Shown one piece after another: positions 7,530-7,577 of a DNA stretch of 7,577 bases (the stretch's first letter is position 1; each line of letters begins with the position of its first letter). The DNA lies in assembly GCA_016781775.1 (NCBI GenBank), contig JADDPR010000091.1, forward strand, positions 1-7,577, written 5' to 3'. The notes beneath the pieces were generated by a model. That model searched no databases. It worked only from the letters and a program-made list of their open reading frames with translations, and had not been told where the DNA came from. The translations under genes were made by a program, and so were the position numbers. The DNA is from Rubrobacter sp. (GTDB lineage: Bacteria > Actinomycetota > Rubrobacteria > Rubrobacterales > Rubrobacteraceae).

Positions 7530-7577
7530 CTACTCCACGATCTCGGTGACGACGCCGGCCCCGACCGTGCGGCCCCC
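7530..7577 (-). CDS. tuf: elongation factor Tu, last 15 codons (runs off the right edge)
   Basis: The reading frame ending at TAG 7530-7532 encodes GGRTVGAGVVTEIVE, which matches the conserved C-terminal end of EF-Tu (E. coli ends GGRTVGAGVVAKVLG). EF-Tu delivers aminoacyl-tRNA to the ribosome as a GTP complex. Only this domain-III tail is visible. Its position upstream of rpmG, tRNA-Trp and secE supports the call. With 15 residues the family is clear, but nothing can be said about gene copy number. Confidence 0.92.
   Translation of the reverse strand, partial: GGRTVGAGVVTEIVE

Overview
The window is one strand-coherent stretch of the bacterial core translation/transcription locus. Everything reads on the minus strand, in the order tuf (3' end) - rpmG - tRNA-Trp(CCA) - secE - nusG - rplK - rplA - rplJ - rplL - rpoB - rpoC (5' end). 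High GC, frequent GTG/TTG starts (rpmG, nusG, rplJ, rplL, rpoB, rpoC), an RpoC N-terminus that resembles mycobacterial RpoC as I know it, and a tRNA without encoded CCA all suggest an actinobacterium. It is possibly a deep-branching one such as Rubrobacter or Thermoleophilia; that placement is inference, not measured.

Layout in transcription order (right to left). 7577-7530 is the last 15 codons of EF-Tu. 7465-6401 is a tight block of L33, tRNA-Trp, SecE and NusG with gaps of 7, 34 and 12 nt. 6378-5253 encodes L11 and L1, overlapping by 8 nt. A probable promoter straddles the rplA stop codon. It is followed by an L10-type leader RNA with a kink-turn and an attenuator hairpin, then rplJ-rplL (L10 and L12). 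The 275-nt rplL-rpoB gap holds a perfect GC-rich hairpin, up to three promoter-like sites each with a 17-nt spacer, and a 44-nt dyad in which the strongest site is embedded. rpoB (1122 aa from the preferred start) is followed by a 92-nt gap containing a compact three-way-junction fold, then the first 134 codons of rpoC.

How it works together: EF-Tu, L33, L11, L1, L10 and L12 build or serve the ribosome. SecE is part of the SecYEG translocon. NusG couples transcription to translation, and RpoB/RpoC are the large catalytic subunits of RNA polymerase. The leader, attenuator and promoters between L1, L10/L12 and RpoBC are where ribosomal-protein output can be separated from polymerase output.

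There is no mobile element, CRISPR array, defence system or unknown gene here. What is worth a second look is the non-coding architecture between the genes, plus a few residue-level oddities (L33 zinc site, L10 tail repeat, RpoB rifampicin region, tRNA T-stem).
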